The notes under the pieces were generated by a model that did not search any database, was not told where the DNA came from, and worked only from the letters and a program-made list of their open reading frames with translations. Positions 6,467 through 13,469 of a DNA stretch of 13,469 bases are shown piece by piece. This DNA is from an uncultured Alistipes sp. (GTDB lineage: Bacteria > Bacteroidota > Bacteroidia > Bacteroidales > Rikenellaceae): positions 1 through 13,469 of the forward strand of contig UQYM01000046.1 in the NCBI GenBank assembly GCA_900545315.1, given 5' to 3'. The first letter of the stretch is position 1; each line of letters opens with the position of its first letter. The position numbers and the translations under genes were made by a program.

Positions 6467-6483
6467 GGTCGGGAACCCCGACC
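6467..6483 (-). terminator. GC-rich stem-loop inside the lysis cassette
   Basis: GGTCGGG (6467-6473) and CCCGACC (6477-6483) form a perfect 7-bp stem with a 3-nt loop. On the - strand it is followed by TAC and TTTT. It lies in the only sizeable gap of the late operon, between the holin-like and the coiled-coil genes, so it may be a leaky terminator or an mRNA-stabilising hairpin that sets their ratio. Confidence 0.45.
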
Positions 6484-6490
6484 ATACTTT

Positions 6491-6742
6491 CTACAAAATT
6501 GAAATCAGCCACATAACGATTCCTCCAGCGACTACCGGTACAAAGTCTTTCCAAAACTTCGGTTTTTCGTATTCGCCTTTAGCGTTTTTGTACTCTTTCC
6601 CGGTGCTTTGCTTGACACCTCCCCAGGTGATCGCTACGATCAGCAGTGGGATCAGCGCAAAACCGCCCATATTGAGCGTTACAGTGCTAAGGGCAGCCAC
6701 CACCATCCCGACGATGACTTGCCAAAGATTCTCTTTTGTCAT
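6491..6742 (-). CDS. Holin-like small membrane protein
   Basis: The protein has 83 residues with two or three hydrophobic segments (about 8-21, 24-42 and 66-83). They are separated by a short charged loop, K-Q-S-T-G-K-E-Y-K-N-A-K-G-E-Y-E-K-P-K-F-W-K-D. Small size, multiple membrane segments and position next to the endolysin cassette are what is expected of a phage holin, which opens the inner membrane to release the endolysin. No specific family is recognised, so the call rests on topology and context. The start lies 17 bp after the stop of the giant adhesin gene, so it should be read from the same late transcript. Confidence 0.7.
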   Translation of the reverse strand: MTKENLWQVIVGMVVAALSTVTLNMGGFALIPLLIVAITWGGVKQSTGKEYKNAKGEYEKPKFWKDFVPVVAGGIVMWLISIL

Positions 6743-6759
6743 AAGGTTATCTGTTTAGG

Positions 6760-9700
6760 TTATACCATAGTTATCATTCCACTTGACCAATAGTACCGAG
6801 CGTTAGAGGTTTCGTAAGGAGATGATGGTGAGATTGTATATTCACTTGAACCAATTCCTTCAATACTAAATTGATCAGTTATAGAGTATCCTGGAGGTGT
6901 ATAGGTAAATGAAGTTTCAGAGCTTGGGGTAAATCCAGTCACGCTCTCCCAAATACTTCCAAATTGATCATATCCCATGAATTTGATGAAGAAGGTATCT
7001 TTAGGAGCGGAGCTGAAATTGATTTGGATCTGTGAGGTGGCGTAATTAAACGAGGTGGTAATGTAAATATCCACGGGTCCAGGTTTTGCATCTTGGGTGA
7101 TTTTGGTGGTAGCAGATGTGATAGATGTGCCTGAGCTATTTTTTACCGTAGCGGTTACGGTTGCACTTCGGGTATTTGTAGTTGTATTAGCTTGGGCCGT
7201 TACGACTCCAGAGGAGGCATTAATTGAAAAACCTGATCCAGAGATGGAGTAGGAGATGGAATATCCTGAAGGTAACCCATGTTCATCACGATATGTTCCG
7301 GAGTCATAAGTGACATCATATGTTATATCCATTACAGGAGAATCGGACCCTCCTGAATATGGGATATTATCATAACCAAATTGATTGATAAGGATATTGC
7401 TATAACTCTTTACGGAGTTAGCAGCTTGGTAGATGTACAGGGTTCCAGATGCCGATTTTCCTGCAGATCCACTCCAGGTTACGGTTTGAGATTTCACAGT
7501 GGTTTGGCCTGAAACTGTTCGACCTTTCGAAGAGGCTGAGGCTGTAATGGAGGATACGCTGGGCGATATGGTGTTGTTCCCGGAGGAGGCGGCTGTTGTT
7601 GTCTCCTGTTTCGTATCTCCGGAGTCATACGTATATGTTGTTACCACAGCTGTTTTATTCCAACTTTGAGAGCCATTGCCGGCAGTAGCGGTGGCCGAAC
7701 CTCCGGCCGCCGGAATAGTTTGGTTGGTAATTGTACCGGCTGTGACATTTCCATAAGTTATTACACCACCGGAGCTGCTTGTCGCCTTACGCGAGTTCGT
7801 GATGGAGGTGCTGGCGGTTTTTGTTTTGGATGTATCTCCCGAGTTTTTGGCAGTGATGGTCACGGAGTCTGTTGCCAAAGTGGTAGCCATATCTCGATGG
7901 GAGAGCGTATTCCCAGATAGACTGAATGCACTATTTCCATTTGAGGTGATGGAAATCGTAGAGGTGCCAGCGACCGATCTGGTTTGATTAGGGCCTGTGC
8001 TCCCAGAGGTATATAGGGCATTATACGTTTGCGTATTCGATACCGAGTGGGATACCGTGGCGGAACCTCCTGCAGCTGTCATGCCTGAACCAATACTTAC
8101 AGCGGGCGTTCCATACGTGGTGATGCGTGGATTGTAATTCGAATTGGTAACCGCGTTTGCGTTAGAGGAAACTGATGTAGAGGCTACCACAGTACCTGAA
8201 GCGGATCCTTGTCGAACCTGAAGCGTATAGGTCTGCGCAGAGATGACGGTAGTCCCATACGTAGTCTTAGTTAAAGTGGAGGAGGTCGTAGAGCTGGAAT
8301 TGGTATAGCTTGCCGGGTTTACGCTACAATACGAAGCGCCCGAATTCACCGATACGGTCAAGTACGCGGTGCCGCTCCACGTTTCCGTCGAAGCTGACCC
8401 TGAATCACCGGAAGAGTAAACCGGAGTTTTGGATCTTCGAATATAGCCCCAAGTTACAGTACGCGTAGTCGCTCCAGCTGCCAAAGCTGCAGTGCTGTTT
8501 AACGACAGGCTGGCGGTATAATTCCCATAGTTATACCGGTCAATGGAGTTGGCTGCCTGTTGAACTTTGACCTGCTTATCGCTCCTCTTACCGTGTATGG
8601 TAACGGTAATTGTAGCAGTTGTTACGTCAGTCACACCAGATGCGACAGCCCCTTTAGATCCAGCAGTTACGGAACCATTTGAGGTATTCACCGAGCTTCC
8701 TGCATAACTAATACTTCCACCGGTCGTATCCGTACCTGCCCCCGAGGTTGCCCCATTCCAACCGTAGGTTTGAGAATAAGATACGGTGGGGGTGACTGTT
8801 CCACCCGATGCAGGAATCGTCGGATAGGTCGCATTAATAATCGGATTAGCATATGTGAAGTATCCTGCGGCCTGGTTGTAGGTTATATCCTTTGTGGTGG
8901 TCTTATCATTTAACTTTAGGGTAATGGTTACCACAAATCCATTCCGGGCCGAGGTTGAGGTGTTGTTTGTTGCCGTTACGGTGGATCCGGACAGACTAAA
9001 TCCGGTTTTGGCCGTTTTGACCGCGTAAGACAATGTTCCTCCAGAATTGGCTGAGGCCGGCGATCCGCTGGAATACTGCCCCGTCTGAGAATAGGTCAAT
9101 CCAGTTGCCACATTGTCCGTGCCACCGGCCGCTGCTATGGTTACAGGGGTAGTACGGGAGATGGTTGGTGTATTCCAGGTGAGGGTATTTGCAGCCTGCG
9201 TACAAGTCGCCGTAGTGCTCCAGGTAGAAGTTTTTGTTCCGGCGGTGTTATACGAACTTGTTGGGGTCCATGTGGCTGTGAGGGTTCTTGTAACTGTTCC
9301 GGAGGTTCTTGCATCCCCAATCGTTGTTCCTCGGTTAGTAGCTGTGAGGACCCCGGTGCTTGCATTCACTGCGGTAAACCCATTCTGAGAGGCAGACAAT
9401 TTAAAGCTTGAGGGGACGGATAAGGTTCCGTAGGTGGAGGCAGGAGCACTTGAAGAGGTACTGCCACTGCTAAAGGTAAACAATATGCCAAATCCTGCTG
9501 AGAGGTCCGGCGTAGCACTTGTAGCACCGGCCCCAATCGTAGGATAACTAAATGTTCCGACCGACCCTTTAATAGATTCAACATAGTTCCCGTTTTGCGC
9601 TGTATTGAACCAACTGGTGTAGGTCTTTCCTCCGATGCTATAACGTTGTGTAAAACCACAATATCGTGCATTCCCAATAGTAATTCCTCTGCCAGGAATA

Positions 9701-11577
9701 GTCGCTTTGTTGCCGGTTACCGTAGCGTAACCTCCAGAATCCATCACGTATTCTGTGTTTTGGGTTACAGACCTCTCTTCGGTACTCCCTGAAGAATATG
9801 TAACTTTTAATTGGGTAAAGAACGTAAATGTGCCGCCTCCCGCTGACATCCAATCATTAGCACTTCCGGTTGGTGTTTTAGACTCAACACCTCCATAAAT
9901 GGAATAGCTTGCTTCTTGATTGGCTTTTTGTGTGATGGTCATTTCATTGGATTTGCAGGATCCATCTTGCCAATAAACTGTCGCTGATCGATCTGATCCC
10001 GTAACCGTGCCTCTACTTGATATTGTTAAGTTAGACGCATCATCTGAGACACACCAACTTTGATTGCAATTCAGCGTAAAGCTGTCATATTCAATCTGAC
10101 TGGTAGCACCGGAGGTGTAAGAGTAATGACGTACCCCAACGATACATACTCGTCCTCCAGCTGCAGGAACATTGGTGTTATTGTACCCCAACGGATCTTG
10201 ATAATCCTGGTCGATTTCAATGCTGCAAGCGGTTTGTTTCTGTTCGTTTGCTTCTTGCGTACATATTGTATCAGGAGAAGTAAGTCCATTCCAGGTAGCT
10301 TTTAATGTACCTGTCCTTATTGGTCCTATTTCTGTACCTCTACTACTAACAATTAATCTACCACTTTGAATATAAAATCCAGTTCCAGTGACAGTTATGT
10401 TTGAAGAATTAGTTACATCATAAGGATCTCCTTCCGCTCCTGATGAGAATCCTCTGATTAATTCTACTGATAAGAAGACTTCACCACCTGCTGCACTAAC
10501 CGTTTTTGAAGTAGGTCCAGCTAAATTATCACAATGTAATACTGTGCGTTTATCATATCTGGTATTAGCCTCCTGGGTCAAGATGATACTATCCGATAAG
10601 CTGCCTACAGACAGTTTGAGTGTAGCTGTTCTTTGATTTCCTGCGGTTGTGCCTCGATTTTCGGCATTGGCAATGACCGTCCATCCATAAGTTGGATGAG
10701 CAGAAAGGGTGATCCACGACTGATCGATAGACCAACTGCTCAATGTGGTTTGAGTATCCAATTCCACCCATTTCGTACTTCCCGAGGTATAGGTATAGGT
10801 GCCATAAGGAGCATAATAACCCGATCCTCCAGCTGCCGAGAACTGCGTCGTGAGATCCGCTCCGCCGCCATTTTGTCTGATTTCAACCGAGGTTAACGCT
10901 CGGGTGTTGGCCTCTTGATAAATGTCAGCCTGTGCAGTAGTGGATTTGCCGTTCAGGGTGACAGAGACCGAGACGGTAGTCACCTTGGACCGGTCGGAGA
11001 TCACCAGCTCTTTAGAAGTGGCTGTTACGTTGCCTTGCGTATCCACATTATCGCCAGTGTATACTACTGTGGCTCCAGTGGTTATGTTACCTCCACTTCC
11101 GGCGACAGCGTTCCAGGTCCAGGCCTGCGTATAGTTCAGTTTCGGGGCGACAGACCCTCCCTTCGCCGATATGTCCGGGTAACTAAACGCAGATATGGTA
11201 ATCTCCGAAAAAACCTTGACTCCCGCCTCTTGGGTGAGGGTGCATGATGCAGCGTCTTGTTCACTGGATACCATGAGGGTTCCGGACCGTCTGTTTGCGG
11301 AGGTGTTGTTTGCAGCGGTTACGGTTATGGAAGCCGGGCCGGTGCCCGAGAGCGGTGAGACCTGCCAATCGTTGGGAACTGTGATGGTCCAGGGCTTATT
11401 TTCATCCACAACAATATCCAATGTCAGGATTTGCCCCGCAGCGGCAAATGACAGCTCCGAGGCAGACAGAGTCAGCGAGGTATTGGGGTAGATCTGGTTG
11501 TTGCCGACGTATGCCTTTTCGACAGCCGTTGCGCCTACGTATGCAGCGGCAATATTATTGGTTCCGATGATGATCAT
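6760..11577 (-). CDS. Giant phage tail adhesin with about 13 BACON/Ig-like modules
   Basis: The protein has 1605 residues. Residues 1-30 carry two copies of a short A-Y-V-G motif (A-A-Y-V-G-A-T-A-V-E-K-A-Y-V-G-N), like the docking ends of phage tail proteins. Residues 31-119 are a clear BACON domain (S-A-S-E-L-S-F ... W-T-I-T ... D-W-Q-V-S-P-L-S-G-T-G ... N-N-T-S-A-N-R-R-S-G-T ... T-Q-E-A-G). About twelve more modules of 105-133 residues run to 1498, most with A-A-G-G near the first strand, Y-x-S-G-S-T in a middle loop, R-G-T-x-x-G-x-x-R-T late, and Q-E/A-A-N at the end. Residues 1499-1605 are a different C-terminal domain. BACON domains are thought to bind carbohydrate or mucin, so attachment to capsule, mucus or a receptor is likely (inference). 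Composition is strongly Ser/Thr-rich. The start overlaps the upstream tail gene stop (ATGA at 11577-11574). Confidence 0.85.
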   Translation of the reverse strand: MIIIGTNNIAAAYVGATAVEKAYVGNNQIYPNTSLTLSASELSFAAAGQILTLDIVVDENKPWTITVPNDWQVSPLSGTGPASITVTAANNTSANRRSGTLMVSSEQDAASCTLTQEAGVKVFSEITISAFSYPDISAKGGSVAPKLNYTQAWTWNAVAGSGGNITTGATVVYTGDNVDTQGNVTATSKELVISDRSKVTTVSVSVTLNGKSTTAQADIYQEANTRALTSVEIRQNGGGADLTTQFSAAGGSGYYAPYGTYTYTSGSTKWVELDTQTTLSSWSIDQSWITLSAHPTYGWTVIANAENRGTTAGNQRTATLKLSVGSLSDSIILTQEANTRYDKRTVLHCDNLAGPTSKTVSAAGGEVFLSVELIRGFSSGAEGDPYDVTNSSNITVTGTGFYIQSGRLIVSSRGTEIGPIRTGTLKATWNGLTSPDTICTQEANEQKQTACSIEIDQDYQDPLGYNNTNVPAAGGRVCIVGVRHYSYTSGATSQIEYDSFTLNCNQSWCVSDDASNLTISSRGTVTGSDRSATVYWQDGSCKSNEMTITQKANQEASYSIYGGVESKTPTGSANDWMSAGGGTFTFFTQLKVTYSSGSTEERSVTQNTEYVMDSGGYATVTGNKATIPGRGITIGNARYCGFTQRYSIGGKTYTSWFNTAQNGNYVESIKGSVGTFSYPTIGAGATSATPDLSAGFGILFTFSSGSTSSSAPASTYGTLSVPSSFKLSASQNGFTAVNASTGVLTATNRGTTIGDARTSGTVTRTLTATWTPTSSYNTAGTKTSTWSTTATCTQAANTLTWNTPTISRTTPVTIAAAGGTDNVATGLTYSQTGQYSSGSPASANSGGTLSYAVKTAKTGFSLSGSTVTATNNTSTSARNGFVVTITLKLNDKTTTKDITYNQAAGYFTYANPIINATYPTIPASGGTVTPTVSYSQTYGWNGATSGAGTDTTGGSISYAGSSVNTSNGSVTAGSKGAVASGVTDVTTATITVTIHGKRSDKQVKVQQAANSIDRYNYGNYTASLSLNSTAALAAGATTRTVTWGYIRRSKTPVYSSGDSGSASTETWSGTAYLTVSVNSGASYCSVNPASYTNSSSTTSSTLTKTTYGTTVISAQTYTLQVRQGSASGTVVASTSVSSNANAVTNSNYNPRITTYGTPAVSIGSGMTAAGGSATVSHSVSNTQTYNALYTSGSTGPNQTRSVAGTSTISITSNGNSAFSLSGNTLSHRDMATTLATDSVTITAKNSGDTSKTKTASTSITNSRKATSSSGGVITYGNVTAGTITNQTIPAAGGSATATAGNGSQSWNKTAVVTTYTYDSGDTKQETTTAASSGNNTISPSVSSITASASSKGRTVSGQTTVKSQTVTWSGSAGKSASGTLYIYQAANSVKSYSNILINQFGYDNIPYSGGSDSPVMDITYDVTYDSGTYRDEHGLPSGYSISYSISGSGFSINASSGVVTAQANTTTNTRSATVTATVKNSSGTSITSATTKITQDAKPGPVDIYITTSFNYATSQIQINFSSAPKDTFFIKFMGYDQFGSIWESVTGFTPSSETSFTYTPPGYSITDQFSIEGIGSSEYTISPSSPYETSNARYYWSSGMITMV
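8548..8862 (-). repeat. Module 9 of the adhesin, close copy of module 2
   Basis: Residues 906-1010 align along their length with residues 120-224 (10906-11220). Both have the order Y-P-D/T-I, K/S-G-G-S/T-V, Y-T/S-Q, W-N-A/G, T-T-G, N-V-D/N-T, S-K-x, V-T-T, G-K and Q-E/A-A-N. They are more like each other than like their direct neighbours, indicating duplication of a module and later rearrangement. Confidence 0.6.
10906..11220 (-). repeat. Module 2 of the adhesin, close copy of module 9
   Basis: This segment encodes residues 120-224 and pairs with the segment at 8548-8862, seven modules away. It directly follows the N-terminal BACON domain. Both members share the T-G-A-T/S-x-x-Y-T/A-G block and an unusual second half with V-S-V-T/I-T-V and G-K. 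Confidence 0.6.
11280..11378 (-). repeat. BACON-coding DNA repeat, copy B
   Basis: This is the partner of 13217-13323. The near-identity over short runs (GGAGGTGTTGTTTGC, AGCGGTGAG, CCTGCCAATCGT) is higher than among other modules of the adhesin, so these two copies are either recently duplicated or kept alike by gene conversion. Confidence 0.65.
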
Positions 11578-12860
11578 TGTTGTGTCAGTGTATCTCCGAT
11601 TTCATAGGTGTAAAGCTCATCCTGGGGATTTTCGCCCTCAAACCGGATGGAAGCATTTTCCGGGTAGGAAGTGCCTCGTTCGATGTAGTCTGTACCGTTC
11701 CCTTCCCATCGGTCTTTCCCTTTTTCGATGGTGTATTCATAGGCTGTGGGATGGGAGACTGATTCATACCAGAAGCTGACATTTGAGGCTGCCTTTACAG
11801 GACGATCAATGGAATCATGATCCAAAGAGAGGCGGACGTAGCAACCATTATTAGATTTCACCAATACCAAGTACACGGTTTGACGTTGAAATGCAGCCTG
11901 CGTGTAGTTCACCGTTGCGGTCATGCCTCCACCGCTGACTGAGATCGAGCCCTCGGAGGCTGTCTCTGATTTTGTTGCGTGTATGGTTACCGTTGCGGGA
12001 CCGACCCCAGAGGTCGGGGTGGCAGTCCACCCCTCGGGCAGACCAATGATACTCCATTGGAGCGAAGGGTTGCATTTGATCTGAATGCTGCGATCCTCCG
12101 GCATGCCAGAGAAGGAGAGGACGGTGGGAGATACCGACAGAAAATCCGACTCGTTTTTGAAGACCAAATAGATGGTATTTGCGTCTCGAGACGAGATCAG
12201 GGCGAGTTCATCTTCAGTGCCGGTCCAGATCTTTTTGTTGCCGGTTCCGGCCTGGTCTGTGAAGGAGTCGGCATTTCCACCGTTTGCGGGCAGGGCATTG
12301 GGCTTGTCCGGCAGGCTGGCGAATGTGGTTCCGTGGGGGTTTCCGCTTTTGATCTGCGAGTGGTCGTATGCCGTTTTGCCCCGATCTCCTCGGTAGGCTG
12401 TTGAGGAGGTCTCCCCCAAAGCCAAGGAGGGCGAAATCTCCACATATCCCGATCCACTCCACCGATAGGTGAGGTTGCTGTCTTTGGCTACATAGATTTT
12501 CCCAGCTTCGCCAGAGGCCGGGAAGCTACCCAGAGAGTCGTACTCCAAGACATCATCAACATAGGATGGGAGCTGAGAGGAGAGAATTAATCCGTTGTCA
12601 TCCAGCTCAGCCACACCGCCGGCAACACCAATAGCGGTTTTATCCACCTTATTGTTGTCGGCATACGCTTGGGCGCTTTTCAGTGTTGTAGCGTCGGCCT
12701 CAGTATAATCTGTCCGGATACTATCTTCTCGTTCATTGGTGTATGTTTTGGCCTGCGTCAAAGTCGAAGCGTCGCCTTGATCGGCATACTGTTTCGCAGA
12801 TTCCAAAGCGTTACCAGCCGCTACCTCAGTAATATTTTTGTCACCTATATAAATAGCCAT
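11574..12860 (-). CDS. Phage tail-fibre protein with coiled coil and BACON domain
   Basis: I choose the ATG at 12860 over the one at 12902. It lies 13 bp after the previous stop rather than overlapping it by 29 bases, and it gives an N-terminus (M-A-I-Y-I-G-D-K-N-I) matching the style of the next gene's start. The protein is then 428 residues. Residues about 12-70 contain repeated A-K-x-Y-A/T-D/N units, typical of trimeric fibre coiled coils. Residues 96-143 hold the fibre segment V-D-D-V-L-E-Y ... G-K-I-Y-V-A ... Y-R-W-S-G-S-G-Y-V-E-I. Next is A-Y-R-G-D-R-G-K-T-A-Y-D-H-S with N-P-H-G-T-T, common in phage tail fibres. D-A-N-T-I-Y-L-V leads into a BACON-like domain (241-322). The final 105 residues are probably a tip domain. 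The likely role is host recognition. The stop overlaps the adhesin start. Confidence 0.8.
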   Translation of the reverse strand: MAIYIGDKNITEVAAGNALESAKQYADQGDASTLTQAKTYTNEREDSIRTDYTEADATTLKSAQAYADNNKVDKTAIGVAGGVAELDDNGLILSSQLPSYVDDVLEYDSLGSFPASGEAGKIYVAKDSNLTYRWSGSGYVEISPSLALGETSSTAYRGDRGKTAYDHSQIKSGNPHGTTFASLPDKPNALPANGGNADSFTDQAGTGNKKIWTGTEDELALISSRDANTIYLVFKNESDFLSVSPTVLSFSGMPEDRSIQIKCNPSLQWSIIGLPEGWTATPTSGVGPATVTIHATKSETASEGSISVSGGGMTATVNYTQAAFQRQTVYLVLVKSNNGCYVRLSLDHDSIDRPVKAASNVSFWYESVSHPTAYEYTIEKGKDRWEGNGTDYIERGTSYPENASIRFEGENPQDELYTYEIGDTLTQQ

Positions 12861-12873
12861 ATCATTTTGTTTT

Positions 12874-13469
12874 TCAGAAGTTATCCCAAGTGTAATCGGC
12901 AATCTCTCCCTTATACGAACCTGTGTAATCCTTATTCACCGACAAAATTCTCGCACTATCTACGGCTCCCCCCACAGAGGTCTGGCCGTCAGTATTCCCG
13001 GGAAGCATCAGTATTGACCAAGGTGTTTCTGGAAGGTCTTTCCCTCCTGCCACACCATTAATTTCTAAATAGTCCTGCACTGGTTCTCCGTCTCTTGTCA
13101 TGACTCTGACAATCCCTTGATCGTGAGAAACGTCGTTTAGTATCAGGTGGAAGGTGTCTCTTTCAGGTATGCCATCTTGATCGCAGGGGACTTGGATCGA
13201 AAGCCCACCGATAGAGATGGACAGCGATCCGTTGCGTGGAGTGGAGGTGTTGTTTGCGGTGGCGGTTACGGTGATGGTTCCCGGACCGGTTCCCGATAGC
13301 GGTGAGCCCTGCCAATCGTCGGGAAGTTCTGGCGTTACAACCCATTGATCGTTGGCCTCACAGTTGATGGTTAGCGTTCTAGAGGTTTGATCGACGTAGA
13401 ACGACAGAGAGGTCGGGGTAACAGTTACCGCATGGTCGTCGGTCAGGTAGATGGTGTTTGGGTCTTTGG
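12874..13469 (-). CDS. BACON-domain phage tail protein, 5' end outside window
   Basis: The frame is open from the right edge to the stop at 12874, about 197 codons, so the ATG at 13101 is internal. The visible N-terminal part reads D-P-N-T-I-Y-L-T followed by a BACON domain (T-S-L-S-F ... W-V-V-T ... D-D-W-Q-G-S-P-L-S-G-T-G ... N-N-T-S-T-P-R-N-G-S-L). Then come R-D-T-F-H-L-I-L and a C-terminal segment of about 85 residues. This is the same layout (x-N-T-I-Y-L, BACON, short link, tip) as the next gene, so the two are paralogous tail or fibre proteins. Its BACON domain is however closest to the one at the start of the 1605-residue adhesin, down to D-W-Q-x-S-P-L-S-G-T-G-P. It is the first gene of the visible late operon, with more tail genes expected to the right. 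Confidence 0.75.
   Translation of the reverse strand, partial: KDPNTIYLTDDHAVTVTPTSLSFYVDQTSRTLTINCEANDQWVVTPELPDDWQGSPLSGTGPGTITVTATANNTSTPRNGSLSISIGGLSIQVPCDQDGIPERDTFHLILNDVSHDQGIVRVMTRDGEPVQDYLEINGVAGGKDLPETPWSILMLPGNTDGQTSVGGAVDSARILSVNKDYTGSYKGEIADYTWDNF
13217..13323 (-). repeat. BACON-coding DNA repeat, copy A
   Basis: This block is strongly similar on the DNA level to 11280-11378 in the adhesin gene. Shared stretches include GGAGGTGTTGTTTGC, GCGGTTACGGT and CCTGCCAATCGT. Both encode the second half of a BACON domain in the same frame and orientation, about 1.9 kb apart. Confidence 0.65.

Noticed and set aside
6760..7100. Variable region of a diversity-generating retroelement at the adhesin C-terminus
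   Set aside because: There is no reverse transcriptase, template repeat or duplicated segment in the window, and the C-terminal domain does not show a recognisable lectin-like motif.
11499..11577. Possible phase-variable or invertible start of the adhesin gene
   Set aside because: I found no flanking inverted repeats around the tail genes and no invertase gene in the window.

Overview
The window looks like a piece of a Bacteroidales chromosome (Bacteroides, Parabacteroides or a relative) with one end of an integrated phage. Four things support this: BACON-type beta-sandwich domains in three consecutive tail proteins, A-rich translation starts, promoter-like elements close to the Bacteroides -33 TTTG / -7 TAnnTTTG pattern, and a lysis region typical of Bacteroidales temperate phages. 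The species cannot be fixed from the sequence.

Left part, about 1-3990, reads as host chromosome. It holds the end of a DUF898-like membrane protein gene (+) with a clear terminator, a 661-residue membrane-anchored AsmA/DUF748-like protein (-), a decayed reading frame just upstream of it, and a small exported-type protein of unknown function (-) bounded by a long perfect hairpin. Next comes an AT-rich non-coding stretch ending in a terminator (3935-3964, - strand).

The junction lies at about 3992-4037. It is the 3' half of a tRNA gene on the - strand (anticodon loop, T arm, 3' acceptor strand), best matching tRNA-Arg(CCT), with no 5' half. The terminator follows on the same strand. This is the expected scar of a tyrosine-integrase element that entered the tRNA gene. 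By that logic the phage lies to the right and the intact tRNA should be at its other end, beyond this window.

Right part, about 4038-13469, is phage. A short decayed copy of the end of a phage gene (4189-4284) and a dinD-like gene (+) sit next to the attachment site as an apparent cargo insertion. All remaining genes are on the - strand and form one late operon read from right to left: two tail-fibre-like BACON proteins, a 1605-residue adhesin of about 13 repeated beta-sandwich modules, a holin-like protein, a membrane/coiled-coil protein, an M15 peptidase endolysin and a DUF6808-like membrane protein. Several neighbours overlap by ATGA, implying translational coupling. The order is host recognition first, then lysis, then the att site.

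Most noteworthy are the att site in tRNA-Arg(CCT), the modular adhesin with evidence of module duplication, repeated BACON-coding DNA in neighbouring tail genes, and the remnant gene end beside dinD. No clearly new defence or regulatory system is visible.
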